Shown: positions 19,679 to 33,571, counted from the stretch's first letter. The stretch is DNA of 64,000 bases from Altererythrobacter sp. KTW20L (GCF_023501975.1 NZ_JAMFLH010000001.1:62001-126000); one strand, 5' to 3'. Numbers and translations: made by a program. Notes: generated by a model from the sequence alone, not told the origin.

Positions 19679-21151
19679 TCAATCCAGCTTCCATTCCCAC
19701 CCAAGCGCATCGCCATCCATCACTTCGACGCCTTGGGCGGAAAGTTCGTCGCGCAGGGCATCGGACGTGGCAAAGTCCTTGGCGGCGCGCGCATCCTTGC
19801 GGCGGGCGAGCGCAGCTTCGATTTCGGCTTCGGTGATCGTGGCGGACTTGGGCCGGAGGCGCAGGTCGGCGCGATCGAGGGTGAGCACACCCAGCCCCAG
19901 CACCGCGTCCATCGCGCTGAGCATCTGCCACTTGTCCTCCCGCTCGATCTTCTTGGCTGCCAGCACATCCTCGAACACGGTCAGCGCGAGCGGGGAATTG
20001 AGGTCATCGGAAATGGCCTTGTCGAATTCGGCCAGCAGCGGCAGCAACGCCCCGCCGACATGGCCCCGCGCCTCGTCCAGCGTCCAGCCGCCATCGGGAT
20101 CGGCTGGCAGCTCCTCCATCTGCGAGCGCAGTTGCGCCACCCCCATCAGCATCCGCTTGAGCCGCGTCAGGGCCGCTTCAAGCCCTTCCCAGCTGAACTC
20201 CAGCTCGCTGCGGTAATGCGCCTGCAGGCACATCAGGCGGAAGGCGAGCGGATGGTAGCCCTTGTCGATCAGCAGCTGCAGGCGGAGGAATTCGCCCGAC
20301 GATTTGCTCATCTTTCCAGAACGTTCGACCAGGAAGTTGTTGTGCATCCACAACTTCGCACCCGAATGGTCGCTGCCGCAAAAGGCCTGGTTCTGGGCGA
20401 TCTCGTTGGGGTGGTGGATCTCGCGGTGGTCGATCCCGCCGGTGTGGATGTCGAACGGCAGGCCGAGCAGCGCCGCGCTCATCACGCTGCATTCCAGATG
20501 CCAGCCGGGCGCGCCCTTGCCCCACGGCGAATCCCATTCCATCTGGCGGCTCTCGCCCGGCGGAGTCTTGCGCCAGATGGCGAAATCGGCGGCGTGGCGC
20601 TTGCCCTCCACCGCTTCGATGCGCCCTTCACCGTCCTCGGTTTTCGCCCGCGCCAGCCTTCCATAATCGGCCACGGTCGAGGTATCGAAATAGAGGCCGC
20701 CCTCCAGTTCGTAGCAATGCCTGTCCGCAATCCTTTGCCCAAATTCAATCATTTGCGGCACGAATTTCGTAGCGATTGTCCATTCGGCCGGCTGGCGGAT
20801 GTTGAGCGCCGTCACGTCCGCCCAGTAGGCCTCGGTGTAGTGCTGGGCGATATCCCAGATAGACTGCGCGCTGGCAGATGCCGCCTTTTCCAGCTTGTCC
20901 TCGCCCGCATCGGCATCGTCGGTCAGGTGGCCGACATCGGTGATGTTGATGATGTGGGTGAGCTTGTAGCCCTTCCAGCTCAGCGTCCGACCCAGCAAAT
21001 CAGCAAACACATAGGCGCGCATGTTGCCGATATGCGGATAGTTATAGACCGTCGGCCCGCACGAATAGACCCGCGCCTCATGGGCGTGGACGGGCTGGAA
21101 TTGCTCAACCTGGCGGGTGAGCGAATTGAACAGGTGGAGGGGCGTGGTCAT
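19679..21151 (-). CDS. cysS: Cysteinyl-tRNA synthetase
   Basis: Class I aminoacyl-tRNA synthetase, 490 residues. It contains the HIGH-type motif YPHIGNMRAY, the zinc cysteine in VYSCGPTVY, WHLECSVMS with HTGGIDH, and KMSKSSG. The ATG at 21151 gives the usual N-terminus (TPLHLFNSLT); the sequence upstream contains a tandem 40-bp repeat rather than coding sequence. It follows a DUF2939 gene and cobT on the same strand. Confidence 0.96.
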   Translation of the reverse strand: MTTPLHLFNSLTRQVEQFQPVHAHEARVYSCGPTVYNYPHIGNMRAYVFADLLGRTLSWKGYKLTHIINITDVGHLTDDADAGEDKLEKAASASAQSIWDIAQHYTEAYWADVTALNIRQPAEWTIATKFVPQMIEFGQRIADRHCYELEGGLYFDTSTVADYGRLARAKTEDGEGRIEAVEGKRHAADFAIWRKTPPGESRQMEWDSPWGKGAPGWHLECSVMSAALLGLPFDIHTGGIDHREIHHPNEIAQNQAFCGSDHSGAKLWMHNNFLVERSGKMSKSSGEFLRLQLLIDKGYHPLAFRLMCLQAHYRSELEFSWEGLEAALTRLKRMLMGVAQLRSQMEELPADPDGGWTLDEARGHVGGALLPLLAEFDKAISDDLNSPLALTVFEDVLAAKKIEREDKWQMLSAMDAVLGLGVLTLDRADLRLRPKSATITEAEIEAALARRKDARAAKDFATSDALRDELSAQGVEVMDGDALGWEWKLD

Positions 21152-21170
21152 GGCGCCGGTCTTTGGGGGC

Positions 21171-21250
21171 ACAGGCGGTGGGTGGTCAAGGGTTTGGGCT
21201 CTAAACCCGCACAGGCGGCGGGTGGTCAAGGGCTTGGGCCCTAAACCCGC
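21171..21250. repeat. Two tandem 40-bp units, each forming a hairpin
   Basis: The units 21171-21210 and 21211-21250 differ at three positions. Each contains an inverted pair around a GGGCYC(T) loop (GGGTTT/AAACCC); the changed bases in the second unit still allow pairing through G-U on the minus-strand transcript. They lie between the DUF2939 stop, which falls in the second unit, and the cysS start. They could act as an RNA processing or termination element in the leader of cysS. Confidence 0.7.
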
Positions 21251-21702
21251 ACCGCCACCAGTTGCCATGCCAGTCCGCTGCGCTCGAACAGCATCTGCGG
21301 GCCGGGCGTTCCGTCCTCGTAGGTGGACACGGCAGTGAAGGTGCTGAAGCCGGTGCGGTCCACATCCCACGACAGGTCCTGCCCCGGCATCACCGTGCTG
21401 GCATCGAGCATCACGGCCAGCCCGCGCGGCGTGACCATGGTGTTGATCGCGGCCGTGCCGACAGTGCGCACCACGCCATCGCCGATCCGGTCGAGAAAAT
21501 CGGTATCGCCATCGTCGCGGCTGGCGGATAGATCCTCGCGCATCCCTTGGCGCAGCCGCTCGAAATCGATCCGCTGCTCCAGCTCCGCGCTGTTGCCCGA
21601 TTCCGCCGCATCGACGATCCGCCACATGGTGTACCACGGCGAGGCGAAGTACCACGCGCCGATCATCAAGACAGAGAGCACAACAATCAGGCGCAGCTTC
21701 AT
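21241..21702 (-). CDS. DUF2939-type membrane-anchored protein
   Basis: A 153-residue protein with an N-terminal signal-anchor (LRLIVVLSVLMIGAWYFASP). A periplasmic domain follows with YTMWRIVDAAESGNSAELEQRIDF and IGDGVVRTVGTAAIN, typical of DUF2939. Function unknown. The ATG at 21702 has GGAG 11 bases upstream; a GTG at 21711 overlaps the cobT stop. It sits between cobT and cysS on the same strand. Confidence 0.75.
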   Translation of the reverse strand: MKLRLIVVLSVLMIGAWYFASPWYTMWRIVDAAESGNSAELEQRIDFERLRQGMREDLSASRDDGDTDFLDRIGDGVVRTVGTAAINTMVTPRGLAVMLDASTVMPGQDLSWDVDRTGFSTFTAVSTYEDGTPGPQMLFERSGLAWQLVAVRV

Positions 21703-21707
21703 GCCCG

Positions 21708-23522
21708 TCACTCCACCTCGAACAGGTCGGCCAGTTGTTCGATGATTGTGCCGCCAAGTTGCTCCACATCCATGATCGTCACCGCGCGCTTGTAATATCG
21801 CGTTACGTCGTGCCCGATCCCGATGGCGACAAGCTGGACGGGTGATTGCTTCTCGATCCAGTCGATCACCTTGCGCAGGTGCGTCTCGAGATAGCCCGCG
21901 TTGTTCACGCTCAGCGTGGAATCGTCCACCGGCGCGCCGTCCGAAATGACCATGAGGATGCGGCGGTCCTCGCTGCGGCCCAGCAGGCGTTCGTGCGCCC
22001 AGAGCAGCGCCTCGCCGTCGATGTTTTCCTTCAGCAGTCCCTCGCGCATCATCAGGCCGAGGTTCTTGCGCGCGCGGCGCATCGGCTCGTCGGCCTTCTT
22101 GTAGATGATGTGGCGCAGGTCATTGAGGCGGCCGGGATCGGCGGGCTTGCCATCGTTGAGCCATTTCTCGCGGCTTTGCCCGCCCTTCCACGCGCGGGTT
22201 GTGAAGCCGAGAATCTCGACCTTCACCCCGCACCGTTCCAGCGTGCGCGCCAGGATATCGGCACTGATCGCGGCGATGGAGATGGGCCGCCCGCGCATGG
22301 ACCCCGAATTGTCGATCAACAGGGTGACGACCGTGTCCTTGAACTCGATATCCTGTTCTACCTTGTAGGACAGCGAGTGGCCGGGGCTGACGATCACGCG
22401 GGCGAGCCGGGCCGCATCGAGCAGGCCTTCTTCCTGATCAAAGTCCCAGCTGCGGTTCTGCTGCGCCATCAGGCGGCGCTGCAGGCGGTTGGCAAGGCGG
22501 GTGACGATGCCGGCAAGGCCTGCCAGCTGGCTGTCGAGATAGGCCCGCAGACGGTCCAGCTCCTCGTAATCGCACAGGTCCTGCGCTTCCACGATCTCGT
22601 CGAAGGCGGGGGAATAGATGCGGTAGTCGAAGGTGTCCGGCAGGTCAGTCCACGGGCGGTTGGGGCGAACGGGCATCATGCCCTCTTCGCCATCGTCGCC
22701 CGGTTCGCCTTCGCTGGTTTCCTGGTCCTGACCCATTTCCTGGGTCTCGTCGCTCTCGCCGTCGCCTTCCGATTGCTCGGTTGTCACCTGCTGCTGGGTG
22801 TTGTCCTGGTCCTGGCTGCTGTCCTGATCGTCGCTGTCGGGGCCGTCGTCGTCATCCGGGCCATCGTCCTCGTCGGCTTCGTCGGGCAGCTCCTCGCTGC
22901 GGACCAGGTCGAGGTGGCGCAGCATATCAAGCGTCAGGTTCTGGAAGGCGCGCTGGTCGTCGAGACTGCTCGCCAGCCGCTCGAAATCGCCACCCGCCTT
23001 GTCCTCGATCCACTCGCGCAGCATGGCCACGCCATTCTCTGCCGCCAGCGGCACCGGCTGGCCGGTCAGCTTTTCGCGCAGCAGCAGGGCGAGCGCGGAC
23101 TGTACCGGTACATCGTCGGCACTGGTCGCCCGGGTGATCGGGTCCGCGGCGGTGCGAATTTCCGTGGCAGCATCGAGATTGCCGCGCATCCCCGTGTAGT
23201 TGTTCGATCCCAGCGCCTCGTACCGGACCATCTCGACCGCATCGTAGCAAGCGCGCGCATCGGCTTCTGCCGGGGCGTGGCGGGCGTGGAGCGCTTCGTT
23301 GTGGTGGCGCTGGCGCAGGGCGAAACTGTCGGCAAAGCCGCGCGCCTCGATCGCCTGGGCCATCGGCAGCGCGCGGGGCGGCATGGGCACGCGGATGGTC
23401 TTGCCCTGAATGCCGGGAGCCTCAGCGGTCCACGCCACCTCGGTCTCGGCATCGCGGCCCACGGCACGCGCCGCGCCGGTCAGGGCGAGCTTGAAACGGT
23501 CGAGGGGCGATTCTTGGCTCAT
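21708..23522 (-). CDS. cobT: Cobaltochelatase subunit CobT
   Basis: Part of the ATP-dependent aerobic cobalt chelatase (CobNST) for cobalamin. The 604-residue protein has a helical N-terminal half, a very acidic Asp/Glu/Gln-rich linker (about 215-280), and a C-terminal von Willebrand A domain with the MIDAS motif LLIDNSGSM and a second TLSVNN/ISDGAP region. The partner AAA+ subunit CobS is not in the window. The stop nearly abuts the DUF2939 gene. Confidence 0.93.
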   Translation of the reverse strand: MSQESPLDRFKLALTGAARAVGRDAETEVAWTAEAPGIQGKTIRVPMPPRALPMAQAIEARGFADSFALRQRHHNEALHARHAPAEADARACYDAVEMVRYEALGSNNYTGMRGNLDAATEIRTAADPITRATSADDVPVQSALALLLREKLTGQPVPLAAENGVAMLREWIEDKAGGDFERLASSLDDQRAFQNLTLDMLRHLDLVRSEELPDEADEDDGPDDDDGPDSDDQDSSQDQDNTQQQVTTEQSEGDGESDETQEMGQDQETSEGEPGDDGEEGMMPVRPNRPWTDLPDTFDYRIYSPAFDEIVEAQDLCDYEELDRLRAYLDSQLAGLAGIVTRLANRLQRRLMAQQNRSWDFDQEEGLLDAARLARVIVSPGHSLSYKVEQDIEFKDTVVTLLIDNSGSMRGRPISIAAISADILARTLERCGVKVEILGFTTRAWKGGQSREKWLNDGKPADPGRLNDLRHIIYKKADEPMRRARKNLGLMMREGLLKENIDGEALLWAHERLLGRSEDRRILMVISDGAPVDDSTLSVNNAGYLETHLRKVIDWIEKQSPVQLVAIGIGHDVTRYYKRAVTIMDVEQLGGTIIEQLADLFEVE

Positions 23523-23569
23523 GTTATCGCCGCAGTCCGTAGAGGACAGTCAGCCTGTTCGACAACCGC

Positions 23570-24268
23570 TTAGAATGCCTGCGACCCCGTCAGCACCGCA
23601 ATCAGCAGCGGATCGTTGGTAGAACGCGGATTGGCGCGGATGGCGGCTTCCTCTGCGCCGATCTCGGTCCAGATCACGTCGTTAACGCGGGTGGAGAAGC
23701 TGTTGGCCACTCCGGCCACGTCCACACCTGTCAGGGCCGACAGCACGTGGCCCACCAGCGGCTCCTGCGCCACGCGCAAGGCCTGCCCCACTTCGGGCAC
23801 CATCGCCTGGACCAGCGCATCGCCCATCTCGCCGCGCAGGAAGCCGGTGGCTGCGGTGGGTCCGCCGCGCACCAGCGCCAGCGCGTTCTGGAAACCGATT
23901 ACCCGCACGGCATCGGTCACGAGCGGCGCGGCGCGCCACGATGCTTCCTCGGCAATCGGTACGAAAGCGCGGGCCAGCCGGTCCTTGAACAGGTTGGAGG
24001 TGAGGATCTGCGACAAGACGTTGCCGCGCGTGCCGAGAAACCCTTCGAGATCAAGTTGCGCGACATTGCTGTCCCAGTAGCCGCCATCGCTGGTCAGCCG
24101 GGCAAAGGCACGGCTGGACGAAAGGAACAGCAACTGCCGGATCGCATCGACCAGGCTGTAGCCGCCGCCGGTCGTGGCGCAGCCGGGCAGGGCGAGCACT
24201 GCACCGCCCGCCATGATCCCGCCGAGCAGCTGGCGACGTCCCAATGTGGTGTTTTCCATAACCGTCAT
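23570..24268 (-). CDS. DUF4197 lipoprotein
   Basis: A 232-residue DUF4197 protein. The signal contains a twin-arginine-like GRRQLLGGIMAGGAVLALPGC, with a lipobox whose Cys lies near residue 30. The mature part is helical with repeated acidic and basic segments (AFARLTSDGGYWDSN, FKDRLARAFVPIAEEA). The family has no known function and is probably envelope-located. The ATG at 24268 with GGAGA upstream is preferred over the GTG at 24286. It is divergent from priA, 61 bases away. Confidence 0.82.
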   Translation of the reverse strand: MTVMENTTLGRRQLLGGIMAGGAVLALPGCATTGGGYSLVDAIRQLLFLSSSRAFARLTSDGGYWDSNVAQLDLEGFLGTRGNVLSQILTSNLFKDRLARAFVPIAEEASWRAAPLVTDAVRVIGFQNALALVRGGPTAATGFLRGEMGDALVQAMVPEVGQALRVAQEPLVGHVLSALTGVDVAGVANSFSTRVNDVIWTEIGAEEAAIRANPRSTNDPLLIAVLTGSQAF

Positions 24269-24329
24269 GTCGTTTTCTCCACTCACCGGGTTGCGACCCC
24301 GCCCATCACCCGCGCATAGCGGTCAGCAC

Positions 24330-26495
24330 ATGAACCGCGCCAGACTGCTCATCTTCAACGCCGCGCTCGGCCCGCTGGACTACCGCGTTCCGCAAGGAAT
24401 GGAAGTCGTCACCGGCTCCGTCGTGGTCGCGCCGCTGGGGCCGCGGCAGATCATCGGCATTGTCTGGGATCCTGAACGCCTGCCGAGCGATCCGGTGCCC
24501 GAGGCCAAGCTGCGCCCGCTGATTGCGGTCCTGCCGGTGCCGCCGCTGCAACTGGCGCTGATGCGACTGATCGAATGGACGGCGGACTATTACTGCGCCT
24601 CCCTCGCCTCTGTCGCCCGCATGGTCATATCCAGCGGCGGCGCGCTGCGCGGGCCTTCGACGATGACCGAATACCGCCTGTCGGGCGGCCTGCCCGAACG
24701 GATGACTACCGCACGCGAGCGGGCCATGGGCGCGCTGGAGGGCGAGCAGGCGACGATCCGCGAGCTGGCGGGACTTTCCGGGGCGAGCGAGAGCGTGTTG
24801 CGCGGCCTAGTCAACCAGGGTGTACTGGAGCCGGTGGAAGTTGATTGCGACCGCCCCTACCCTCGCGCCCACGCCGCTTTTTCCGCACCGGACCTGAGCG
24901 CGCAGCAGCACGAGGCGGCAGAAAGGCTAGTGGTGGCCACGAGGGCGCGGGCGTTTGCCCCCTTCCTGCTCGACGGGGTGACGGGTTCCGGCAAGACAGA
25001 GACCTATTTCGAGGCCGTTGCCGCAGCGATCGAGCAGGACCGGCAAGTGCTGGTGCTGCTGCCGGAAATTGCGCTCACCGAAGCCTTCCTCAAACGCTTC
25101 GAGGGCCGCTTCGGTGCGGCCCCGGTCCTGTGGCATTCCTCGCTCAAGAGCACCGAGCGCCGGCGGGCCTGGCGGGCCATCGCCAGCGGAGAGGCGCAGG
25201 TGGTCGTGGGCGCACGTTCGGCATTGTTCCTGCCTTATGACCGGCTGGGCTTGGTCGTGGTGGACGAGGCCCACGAGGTCAGCTTCAAGCAGGATGACGG
25301 CGTGCGCTACAACGCGCGCGACGTTGCGGTGATGCGGGCGCGGTTCGAAGGGCTGCCGGTGGTCCTCGCCAGCGCCACGCCCGCACTGGAAAGCCTCCAC
25401 ATGGCCGACCAGGGCATCTACGAAAAGCTGGTCCTGCCCAGCCGGTTCGGCGGGGCGCAGATGCCAAGCATCGCCACGGTGGACCTGACCAAGGAGAAGC
25501 CGCCGCGGCAGCACTGGCTTTCGCCGCCGCTGGTGGAGGCGCTGAAGGAACGGCTGGAGCGCGGCGAGCAGTCGCTCCTATTCCTCAACCGTCGCGGTTA
25601 TGCCCCGTTGACCCTATGCCGCCACTGCGGCCACCGTTTCAAGTGTCCCAATTGCAGCGCCTGGCTGGTCGAGCACCGGCTGTCGCGGCGGTTGGCATGC
25701 CACCACTGCGGGCTCGAAACCGCAACGCCGGAAACCTGCCCCGAATGCCACGAAGGCGATTGCCTGGTCGCCTGCGGCCCGGGGGTGGAACGGATCGCGG
25801 ACGAGGTGGCCGAGATCATGCCAGATGCACGCATTGCCGTGGTGACATCGGACACCATCAATTCGCCGGAAAAGGCCGCGCAGTTCATCGCCGAGGCGGA
25901 AGGGGGCGCGATCGACGTGATCGTGGGGACGCAGCTTGTGACCAAGGGCTTCCACTTTCCCGAGTTGACCCTGGTGGGCGTGATCGATGCCGACCTCGGC
26001 CTTGAAGGCGGAGACCTGCGCGCGGCGGAGCGTACATACCAGCAGGTGGCGCAGGTCGCGGGCCGCGCCGGGCGCGGATCGAAACCGGGCGAGGTGCTGA
26101 TCCAGACCCGCCATCCCGAAGCCCCGGTCATCGCCGCGCTGGCCGCCGGAGACCGCGATGCCTTCTATCTGGCCGAGACAGAAGCCCGGCGCGATGCCGG
26201 TGCACCGCCGTTCGGTCGCTGGGCGGCGATCATCGTGTCGAGCGAGGACGATGCCGAAGCGCGCGAGGCGGCGAACCGCATCGGCGCGACGCGGCCCATG
26301 CTGCCCGATGTGCAGATCCTCGGCCCCGCCCCGGCCCCGATGACCCTGCTGCGCGGCCGCTATCGCTATCGGCTACTGCTCAATGCCCGGCGCAGCGCCA
26401 ATGTGCAGGACGTTATCCGCCAGTGGCTGGGCGCATTGAAATTCCCCTCGGGCGTGCGTGTCGGGGTGGACATTGATCCGTATAGCTTCGTTTGA
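24330..26495 (+). CDS. priA: Primosomal replication protein N' (helicase PriA)
   Basis: Restart helicase, 721 residues. The N-terminal DNA-binding domain (LDYRVPQGMEVVTGSVV) precedes Walker A (GVTGSGKTETY) and a DEAH box (VVDEAHEVSF). Eight zinc-binding cysteines follow in CRHCGHRFKCPNC and CHHCGL...CPEC. It rebuilds replication forks away from oriC. The ATG at 24330 gives the normal N-terminus; there is no clear ribosome site. It is convergent with the methyltransferase gene, with eight bases between the stops. Confidence 0.96.
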   Translation: MNRARLLIFNAALGPLDYRVPQGMEVVTGSVVVAPLGPRQIIGIVWDPERLPSDPVPEAKLRPLIAVLPVPPLQLALMRLIEWTADYYCASLASVARMVISSGGALRGPSTMTEYRLSGGLPERMTTARERAMGALEGEQATIRELAGLSGASESVLRGLVNQGVLEPVEVDCDRPYPRAHAAFSAPDLSAQQHEAAERLVVATRARAFAPFLLDGVTGSGKTETYFEAVAAAIEQDRQVLVLLPEIALTEAFLKRFEGRFGAAPVLWHSSLKSTERRRAWRAIASGEAQVVVGARSALFLPYDRLGLVVVDEAHEVSFKQDDGVRYNARDVAVMRARFEGLPVVLASATPALESLHMADQGIYEKLVLPSRFGGAQMPSIATVDLTKEKPPRQHWLSPPLVEALKERLERGEQSLLFLNRRGYAPLTLCRHCGHRFKCPNCSAWLVEHRLSRRLACHHCGLETATPETCPECHEGDCLVACGPGVERIADEVAEIMPDARIAVVTSDTINSPEKAAQFIAEAEGGAIDVIVGTQLVTKGFHFPELTLVGVIDADLGLEGGDLRAAERTYQQVAQVAGRAGRGSKPGEVLIQTRHPEAPVIAALAAGDRDAFYLAETEARRDAGAPPFGRWAAIIVSSEDDAEAREAANRIGATRPMLPDVQILGPAPAPMTLLRGRYRYRLLLNARRSANVQDVIRQWLGALKFPSGVRVGVDIDPYSFV

Positions 26496-26503
26496 CGGGA
26501 AAG

Positions 26504-27319
26504 CTAATCACTCGACCTCTCCCGCCGCAGTAGTTCGCGCTTGATCGCTTCGCCCCAGGCATAGCCGCCCAGCTTGCCATCGGCGGCGATAACCCGGTGG
26601 CATGGGACCAGCACGGCCACCGGATTGGCGCCGTTGGCCCCGCCCACCGCGCGGCTCGCCGTGGGCTGGCCGACCAGGGCCGCGATCTCGGCATAGCTGC
26701 GGGTTTCCCCGCGCGGAATGGCCCGCAACTGTGCCCAGACGCGCTGCTGGAACGGGGTGCCCGCAGTGTCGAGCGGCACCTCGCCTTCGCCGCCCTCGCC
26801 TTCGACTGCCCGGACAACCAGCGCCACCAGTTCGGCTGGAACCGCTCCTTCGATCAGTTCTGCCGCCGGAAAGCGCGCCCGCAGGTCTTCCGCCTTTTCG
26901 TGGAACGACAGGCGGCACACACCCTTGTCGGTCGCCGCGAGCAGCATCGAGCCGAGCGATGTACACTCTATAGTATAGCCGATGCGCACGCCCGCCCCGC
27001 CCTTGCGCCAGGCCGAAGGGGTCATCCCCAGCCGTTCGCGCATGGCGGCATAGAACCGGGCGGCGCTTTCATATCCCGCATCATAGATCGCATCGGTGAT
27101 CCGCCCGCCCCCTTCCAGCGCCCGCACCGCACGCTCTTCCCGCAAGGCGCGGGCGAAGGCGGCTGGCGACAGGCCGGTGGTGCGGGTGAAATGCCGCTGG
27201 ACCTGGAACGGCGAAAGCCCGGTCGCCGCGCCCAGTTTCTCCAGCGACGGCGCCTTGCCATCGCAATCGAGCAGCCGGGCGATTGTCTCGACGAGGTGGT
27301 TGTTTGCGGGATTCGTCAT
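26504..27319 (-). CDS. Ada-like AraC helix-turn-helix plus O6-methylguanine-DNA methyltransferase
   Basis: A 271-residue DNA repair protein. Residues about 10-100 form an AraC-type helix-turn-helix (LEKLGAATGLSPFQVQRHFT, SAARFYAAMRERLGMTPS). Residues about 110-271 are the alkyltransferase with the acceptor cysteine in VPCHRVI. The N-terminal zinc domain of E. coli Ada, which repairs phosphotriesters and triggers the response, is absent. It may therefore repair O6-methylguanine directly without the Ada switch. The ATG at 27319 is the first in the coding region. Confidence 0.9.
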   Translation of the reverse strand: MTNPANNHLVETIARLLDCDGKAPSLEKLGAATGLSPFQVQRHFTRTTGLSPAAFARALREERAVRALEGGGRITDAIYDAGYESAARFYAAMRERLGMTPSAWRKGGAGVRIGYTIECTSLGSMLLAATDKGVCRLSFHEKAEDLRARFPAAELIEGAVPAELVALVVRAVEGEGGEGEVPLDTAGTPFQQRVWAQLRAIPRGETRSYAEIAALVGQPTASRAVGGANGANPVAVLVPCHRVIAADGKLGGYAWGEAIKRELLRRERSSD

Positions 27320-27396
27320 GCGGCGATGATAGGGCGGACGGCATGGATTGCTTCTCGAATCTTGCGTTGTGTCGGGCCTTGCTGAATGAGGGCCGC

Positions 27397-28968
27397 ATGA
27401 CCCTGCGTTCGATCCTTGCTCCCGCTTTCCTGCTGCTAGCCGCGCTGGCCGGTTCACCGGCCCATGCCGATCCTGCCGACATCGAAGCGGCCGCGCGCGG
27501 TGTGGTGCGGGTGATCGTGGCCGACCGCAATGGACAGGAGCTGTTCCCGATCAGCCACGGATCGGGCTTTGCGGTGAACGCCGAAACCATCGTCACCAAT
27601 GCCCACGTGGTGGGGCAGGCGGTGGACGACCCATCGCTGGTCATCGGTATCGTGCCGTCGGAAGGTGCAGAAGCGGTCTATGGCCGGGTCATATCGGTCA
27701 GCCCGCGCAATGACCTGGCGCTGATCCGCACCACCAGCCCCTTGCGTCTGCCGCCGCTGACCCTGGCCGGGATTGCGCCCAGTGGCGCCGGCGCGGTCAC
27801 CTCGATCGGCTATCCGCAGAACGTGGACCAGGCGCAGGGCCTCGGCATGGACGACATCTTCCGCGCCCATCCGCCGGTCACGAGCATGGGCTTTCTTTCA
27901 GGCCGCCGGCCCAGCCGCGATTTCGACACCCTGCTGCACACCGCCCCCATCGCGCGCGGCAACAGTGGCGGGCCACTGGTGGACGATTGCGGGCGGGTGA
28001 TCGGGGTCAATTCGTTCGGCACCGACAGCGCCAGGACCGAGGCGGAGTTCTTCTTTGCCGTATCGATCCGCGAACTGCTGCCGTTCCTGCGCGCCAACAA
28101 CATCACCCCGCGCGTCAATTCGCTGCCCTGCCGCAGCCTGGCCGAAATGGAAGAGGCCGAGCGCGAGTTCGAACAGCGCCGCCAGATGGTCGCCCGCGAG
28201 CAGGCCGAAGCCGATGAACAGGCCGCTGCCCAGCGCCGCGCCGCCCTCAGCCGCGAAATCGAATTTGCCGTATTGGACGAGCGGACCAACGGCATGGCGC
28301 TGGCGCTGGTGCTGCTGATGTTCGTGGCAGGCGGCGGAGCATTCGCCTTCGATGCCCACCGCAAGGGCCAGTTCCGTCACCGCGCGATCGGCGGGTCGAT
28401 CACCCTTGGCGCGCTGGCCCTGGCCGCTTTCGCCTGGCTTTCCCGCCCTGCCTTTACCGACATCGAAGACCGGCTGGAAGACCGGTTGCGCAGCGAGATG
28501 GCGGGCGAGGATGGTGGACCGATCGAAGTGGCAACGCCCGCCGGTTCATTCCGATGCGTGCTCGACACGGCGCGCAGCCGCGTGCTGAGCGAACCGGTCG
28601 AGGTGCTCCCGCTGGAATGGAGCGCGGATGGCTGCGTCAACGGGCAGACCCAGTTCGGCATGGCCAGTGGCCAATGGACCCGCGTGCTGGTTTCCGCCGA
28701 TGAGCAGAGTGTGGCCTTGAACCGCTTCGATCCGGCCACGGGCGAATATGTGGTGGACCGCTTCCTGCTCGACCGCGAGGCGATGGTGGCGGCTCGCACC
28801 GCGCGCGCGGCGTTCCAGGCCCCGGCTTGCGGTGCCGGGCCGGAGGCTGCCGCCGAACTGGGCGTCCAGCAACTGGCCGTCACCACGGCCTTGCCGCAAA
28901 GCCCGAATGAGCGGCTGGTCTATACCTGCGGCGACGGCGCAACTGGCGTCCTTCCCCCGCAGCAGTAG
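27397..28968 (+). CDS. Trypsin-like serine protease with C-terminal membrane-anchored domain
   Basis: A 523-residue protein with a signal peptide (AFLLLAALAGSPAHA). The chymotrypsin-fold protease domain (about 25-230) has the triad His (VTNAHVV), Asp (SPRNDLAL) and Ser (RGNSGGPL). A charged coiled-coil (about 250-290, EEAEREFEQRRQMVAREQ) follows. Then come two transmembrane segments (about 300-320 and 330-350) and an unassigned beta-rich domain with conserved cysteines (SFRCVLD, DGCVNGQ). There is no PDZ domain, so it is not a classical HtrA or DegP. Role unknown; probably envelope quality control or signalling. Confidence 0.8.
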   Translation: MTLRSILAPAFLLLAALAGSPAHADPADIEAAARGVVRVIVADRNGQELFPISHGSGFAVNAETIVTNAHVVGQAVDDPSLVIGIVPSEGAEAVYGRVISVSPRNDLALIRTTSPLRLPPLTLAGIAPSGAGAVTSIGYPQNVDQAQGLGMDDIFRAHPPVTSMGFLSGRRPSRDFDTLLHTAPIARGNSGGPLVDDCGRVIGVNSFGTDSARTEAEFFFAVSIRELLPFLRANNITPRVNSLPCRSLAEMEEAEREFEQRRQMVAREQAEADEQAAAQRRAALSREIEFAVLDERTNGMALALVLLMFVAGGGAFAFDAHRKGQFRHRAIGGSITLGALALAAFAWLSRPAFTDIEDRLEDRLRSEMAGEDGGPIEVATPAGSFRCVLDTARSRVLSEPVEVLPLEWSADGCVNGQTQFGMASGQWTRVLVSADEQSVALNRFDPATGEYVVDRFLLDREAMVAARTARAAFQAPACGAGPEAAAELGVQQLAVTTALPQSPNERLVYTCGDGATGVLPPQQ

Positions 28969-29106
28969 GCTTTCGCGCCCCACCCGCTTGCATCGCGCGC
29001 ACCCCGATGCTAGGCGCGCGCCAACCTTGCCCGGGTCCACTTGCTGGATCCACCCAGCGGCAAGAGAAATCTATCGTTTTCGGTAACCTCACAAGGGACC
29101 ATACGC

Positions 29107-31193
<2,087 letters not shown>

Positions 31194-31221
31194 GCCTTTA
31201 GAGACTAGCTAGGGAGCCGAA

Positions 31222-32091
31222 ATGGCCTCGCTGAAAGAACTTAAAGGTCGGATCAACTCGGTCAAATCGACCCAGAAGATCACCAAGGCCAAGCAGATGG
31301 TCGCGGCGGCCAAGCTGCGCCGTGCCCAGGCTGCGGCCGAAGCCGGGCGCCCCTATGCCACGCGGCTGGCGGCGGTCATGGCAAGCCTTGCCGGCAAGGT
31401 CAGCGGCGATGCTGCACCGCGCCTGCTGGCCGGCACCGGTGGCAACCAGCGCCACCTGCTGGTGGTGGTCAACACCGACAAGGGCCTGTGCGGCGGCCTC
31501 AATTCCAACATCGTGAAGGAAGCGCGTAACCAGGCGCGCATGCTCCAGGCCGATGGCAAGGACGTGGAATTCTACCTCGTCGGCAAGAAGGGCCGCGCAC
31601 CGCTGAAGCGCGATTTCCCCGCTTCGATCAAGGATGGTTACGACACCAGCTTGGTCCGCACTCCTGGCTTTGCCGAAGCAGCCGCGATTGCCGATGAACT
31701 GGTTGCGATGTTCGAGGCCGGTCGCTTCGATGTGGCGCACCTGATCGCGCCGGTGTTCAAGTCTGCTCTGGTGCAGGATCCGGTCACCCGCCAGCTCATC
31801 CCCGTCCCCGCCCCGGCGGTGACCCAGGCGAGCGATGCCGTGGTCGAGTATGAGCCCGACGAGGAACAGATCCTCGACGAACTGCTGCCCCGCTATATCA
31901 AGACCCAGCTGTTCGGCGCACTGCTCGAACGCGAAGCGTCGGAACAGGGCGCGTCGATGACTGCGATGGACAATGCCACGCGCAACGCGGGCGACCTGAT
32001 CCAGAAGCTTACCATCCAGTACAACCGCAGCCGCCAGGCCGCGATCACCACCGAACTCATCGAAATCATTGCTGGCGCTGAAGCGCTCTAA
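31222..32091 (+). CDS. atpG: ATP synthase F1 subunit gamma
   Basis: Central rotor shaft, 289 residues, with the N-terminal helix [20 protein letters not shown] and the C-terminal signature [15 protein letters not shown]...[14 protein letters not shown] ribosome site (AGGGAG) precedes the ATG. It lies between atpA and atpD. Confidence 0.97.
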   Translation: MASLKELKGRINSVKSTQKITKAKQMVAAAKLRRAQAAAEAGRPYATRLAAVMASLAGKVSGDAAPRLLAGTGGNQRHLLVVVNTDKGLCGGLNSNIVKEARNQARMLQADGKDVEFYLVGKKGRAPLKRDFPASIKDGYDTSLVRTPGFAEAAAIADELVAMFEAGRFDVAHLIAPVFKSALVQDPVTRQLIPVPAPAVTQASDAVVEYEPDEEQILDELLPRYIKTQLFGALLEREASEQGASMTAMDNATRNAGDLIQKLTIQYNRSRQAAITTELIEIIAGAEAL

Positions 32092-33567
<1,476 letters not shown>

Positions 33568-33571
33568 GCCA

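Noticed and set aside
21846-23573. Open frame of 575 codons on the plus strand
   Set aside because: Antisense to cobT.
26480-26510. 6-bp stem TAGCTT/AAGCTA between priA and the methyltransferase gene
   Set aside because: Low stability and no U-tract.
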